64,000 nucleotides of DNA from Paeniglutamicibacter quisquiliarum (GTDB lineage: Bacteria > Actinomycetota > Actinomycetes > Actinomycetales > Micrococcaceae): assembly GCF_019084045.1 (NCBI RefSeq), contig NZ_JAHRED010000005.1, positions 1 to 64,000 of the forward strand, in the 5' to 3' direction. Below the pieces are notes generated by a model. It was given only the letters and a program-made list of their open reading frames with translations. It made no database searches and had not been told where the DNA came from. Shown here one piece after another: positions 61,720-64,000 of this stretch. The stretch's first letter is position 1. Each line of letters starts with the position of its first letter. The position numbers and the translations under genes are program-made.

Positions 61720-63043
61720 GGGAACCTCCGTTCAGGGGTGGTGGTGCGGTGCCGTCGGATGCGGCCTCGTTGCCGGCGGCGTCGTCGGGATGGTCGTCGT
61801 GGGTGCGCCAGTCGTCGGGCAGCAGGTGGTCGAGCACGTCATCGACGGTCACCGCACCGACCAGGCGCCCGTCGTCGTTGACCACGGCCAGCGAGGTCAG
61901 GTTGTAGCTGGCCAGGGTGCGCGCGACCTCGGCGACCTCCGCCAGGTCGTCGATGGGCTCGACGTCGGAGTCAAGGATGTTGCCCAGCGACTCCGGCGGC
62001 GGGGTGCGCAGCAGTGCCTGGATGTGCACGGCTCCCAGGTAGCGGCCCGTGGGGGTCTCCAGCGGGGGCCGGGTGACGAAGACCGTGGAGGCCAGCGCGG
62101 GGCTCAGTTCCTCGCGGCGCACCGCGGCCAGGGCCTCGGCGACGGTGGCCTCGGGGGAGAGGATCACCGGGACCGGGGTCATCATCGACCCGGCGGTGCC
62201 CTCGGCGTATTCGAGCAGGCGGCGCACGTCGCGCGCCTCCTCGGGTTCCATCAATTCCAGCAGCGCGTGCTTGGTGTCCTCGGAGAGCTCGCCCAGAAGG
62301 TCGGCGGCGTCGTCGGGGTCCATTTCCTCCAGCACGTCCGCGGCGCGCTCCATGTCCAGGGCGGAGATGATCTGCACCTGCTCGTCGTCGGGCATTTCCT
62401 GGAGCACATGGGCCAGGCGTTCGTCCTGCAGTTCGGAGGCTACCTCGACGCGGCGCTTGTCGTTCATCTCGTGCAGCGCGTCGGCGAAGTCGGCGGGCTT
62501 CATCTCGTCGTGGGCGGCGACGAAGGTGCTGGCGGCCTGCGGCTCGTGCAGCGCGGTGTGCACGATCGCGTCCCAGGGCACCAGCAGGCGTTCCCCGCGG
62601 GCACGGCGCAGCCCCAGCAGCCCGGAGGCCGGCTCGCCGCGCCTGACGTAGTAGTCGGAGATGATCCAGTCCCCGTTGCGTTCGCGGGCCAGCCCGATGT
62701 CCTCGACCACCGCGTTGCCGCTGCCGTCCCCGAACACCACGCGCCGGTCGAAGAGCTCGGCCGCCACCATGATCTCCGCGCCGCGCTGCTGGAAGCGGCG
62801 CATGTTGACCAGTCCGGTACAAATGATCTGCCCCGACTCCATGGCCTGGATGCGCGTCATGGGCACGAAGACGCGCCGCTTGCCGGGCACCTCGACGACC
62901 ACGCCGACGCACTGGGCGGGCTTGGTGGCCAGGCGGGAAATGACCACGACGTCGCGCAACCGCCCGAGGCGGTCGCCGAGGGGGTCAAAGACGTCAAGGC
63001 CCAGCAGTCGTGCGATGAAGACCTTCGTAGAATTGCTGCTCAC
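61712..63043 (-). CDS. Soluble MgtE-N / CBS protein with PRC-barrel N-terminus
   Basis: 443 aa. Residues ~1-135 form two PRC-barrel-like parts (GDRLGRLRDVVVISR, then GNAVVEDIGLARER). A helical MgtE_N region (about 165-285) has the repeated acidic D-x-A-D pattern (ADALHEMNDKRRVEVASEL; AADVLEEMDPDDAADLLGEL). A CBS pair (about 290-420) is next. The MgtE channel helices are absent, so it is a cytosolic Mg-sensor-like protein rather than a transporter (Rv1232c type). The GTG at 63043 is leaderless, next to TAGCCT. Confidence 0.88.
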   Translation of the reverse strand: MSSNSTKVFIARLLGLDVFDPLGDRLGRLRDVVVISRLATKPAQCVGVVVEVPGKRRVFVPMTRIQAMESGQIICTGLVNMRRFQQRGAEIMVAAELFDRRVVFGDGSGNAVVEDIGLARERNGDWIISDYYVRRGEPASGLLGLRRARGERLLVPWDAIVHTALHEPQAASTFVAAHDEMKPADFADALHEMNDKRRVEVASELQDERLAHVLQEMPDDEQVQIISALDMERAADVLEEMDPDDAADLLGELSEDTKHALLELMEPEEARDVRRLLEYAEGTAGSMMTPVPVILSPEATVAEALAAVRREELSPALASTVFVTRPPLETPTGRYLGAVHIQALLRTPPPESLGNILDSDVEPIDDLAEVAEVARTLASYNLTSLAVVNDDGRLVGAVTVDDVLDHLLPDDWRTHDDHPDDAAGNEAASDGTAPPPLNGGSHG

Positions 63044-63050
63044 GCTCTCT

Positions 63051-63056
63051 AGGCTA
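63051..63056 (-). promoter_or_regulatory. -10 box TAGCCT for the MgtE_N-DUF1003-mrp operon
   Basis: Read on the complement, TAGCCT ends 7 nt before the GTG at 63043. Confidence 0.5.
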
Positions 63057-63193
63057 CTGCCTGCGGTGCACCGGGCGCCGGTTTGGGCAATGTGTTGAAC
63101 GCGACGGTGCCAAACGCCGGTCTTCGGGCCGGTGGCTTTCACCTTCAGCGATCAAGTCAGGTCTTCGGGCCCGGCAGCGTGCACAATGGATAT

Positions 63194-64000
63194 ATGTCAT
63201 CCCCACTTGGTGCATCCCCGTCCAACCCGAATTTGCCCGGCTTGCCGCGCGGCGAGCTTTTGGGGCGCTACAGCACCTACCTGGATGCCCAGAAAGTGGT
63301 GGACTACCTGGCGGACAACGACTTCCCCGTCGCCAACCTCACCATCGTGGGCAACGACCTCAAGTCGGTGGAGCGGGTCACCGCCAAGCTCAGCTACCCG
63401 AAGGTGGCCGCAGCCGGCGCCGCCCAGGGCGCCATGTTCGGCGTCTTCGTGGGCCTGGTCCTGACCATCTTCAGCCCCGGCTCCAACGCGCTGGCGCAGA
63501 TCCTGTCCTCGGTGGGCATCGGCATGGCCATCTGGATGGTGGTGGGCGTGGTGAGCTATTCCTTCCGGCGCGGCAAGCGCGACTTCGCCTCGCAGTCCCA
63601 GGTCCTGGCCACCAGCTACGACGTGGTGGTCGCGTTTTCCCACGCGCATGCGGCCCGCGCCCTGGCGGCCAAGCTGCCCATGAGCCGCACGGCCGCCGAC
63701 AACGGGGTCGGTGCGCACGGACAGCCGGTGCAGCCCCCTGCCCCGGTCCAGGCCGCCGGCCAGTCGGCCCCCGCCACGCCAACCGAACCGGGCGCCCCGA
63801 CTTCGGGCAGCTATTCGGACCTGCCCGATGGACGCCCGCAGTTCGGCATCCGGATCCAGGACAACCAGCCGCCGGCCGCAACCCCCGCGCCGCAGGCGCC
63901 AGCGGCAGCACCGGCCTCGGAAGCGGCCAGCACGCCCGAGGAGGCAGCCGATACCGAACCCGGCGTCTCGGCCGGGGCAGGGGAAGCCACGCCGGAGGAT
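63194..64000 (+). CDS. General-stress-protein-17M-like domain protein, C-terminus beyond right edge
   Basis: The frame is open from the ATG at 63194 to the window end (269 codons, no stop). Residues ~15-160 match the GSP17M-type domain (GRYSTYLDAQKVVDYLADNDFPVANLTIVGNDLKSVERVT) around two hydrophobic helices (AAAGAAQGAMFGVFVGLVLTIF and GIGMAIWMVVGVVSYSF). The visible tail is Pro/Ala-rich and disordered. It resembles Rv1234. A CACAAT box 6 nt upstream may be the -10. Confidence 0.85.
   Translation, partial: MSSPLGASPSNPNLPGLPRGELLGRYSTYLDAQKVVDYLADNDFPVANLTIVGNDLKSVERVTAKLSYPKVAAAGAAQGAMFGVFVGLVLTIFSPGSNALAQILSSVGIGMAIWMVVGVVSYSFRRGKRDFASQSQVLATSYDVVVAFSHAHAARALAAKLPMSRTAADNGVGAHGQPVQPPAPVQAAGQSAPATPTEPGAPTSGSYSDLPDGRPQFGIRIQDNQPPAATPAPQAPAAAPASEAASTPEEAADTEPGVSAGAGEATPED

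Overview
The window is high-GC DNA from an actinobacterium, most likely a Micrococcaceae member (Arthrobacter, Paeniglutamicibacter or a relative). This rests on base composition, frequent GTG starts, a gluABCD-type glutamate uptake operon, a 6C RNA, DUF222/HNH and DUF3117 proteins, and a gene order from 45 to 64 kb that matches, as recalled, the Mycobacterium tuberculosis block fdxC-dapC ... dapD/dapE ... sigE-rseA ... tatB ... mrp-Rv1231c-Rv1232c. No rRNA, tRNA, CRISPR array, transposase or prophage gene was found. The species is not determinable from the sequence alone.

Layout. 1-6.3 kb holds exported and cell-envelope genes: a partial secreted protein, an acyltransferase-3/SGNH O-acetylase, a Tat-exported GHL10-type glycosidase, and an HTTM membrane protein with a small companion. 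6.4-20.6 kb holds purine genes guaB, guaB3 and guaA, interspersed with a 6C small RNA, a DUF427 protein, a membrane J-domain protein, a methyltransferase, a BtrH/DUF4872-type protein, a lone PTS EIIA, SURF1/DUF3817 and a DUF222-HNH protein. 20.9-25.1 kb holds a large SF1-helicase-like protein whose ATPase motifs look degenerate, and a small acidic companion. 25.1-39.7 kb is mixed housekeeping: an orphan CpaB, FmdB, 5-formyl-THF cyclo-ligase, an acetyltransferase, a kinase-like protein, an Lrp regulator, NUDIX plus a lipoprotein, an alanine-type aminotransferase, PPK2, xseAB, ispH and ychF. 39.8-41.3 kb is a lower-GC stretch with a mechanosensitive-channel-like TM-helix protein. 41.5-56.9 kb holds typA, an ArsR-type regulator, fdxA-dapC, gltA, dapD/dapE, gluABCD, a LOG protein, a DivIVA-like protein and DUF3117. 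57.0-64 kb holds an O-methyltransferase, sigE-rseA-tatB (without htrA), mrp-DUF1003-MgtE_N and a general stress protein cut by the right edge.

How the genes work together. dapC, dapD and dapE supply three consecutive steps of the succinylase route to meso-diaminopimelate and lysine. guaB and guaA convert IMP to GMP. GluABCD imports glutamate. SigE/RseA is a cell-envelope stress switch placed beside the Tat pore component TatB. A recurring feature is leaderless initiation: sixteen starts lie 6-8 nt downstream of a TANNNT box, and in the divergent dapD/dapE pair the two promoters physically overlap.
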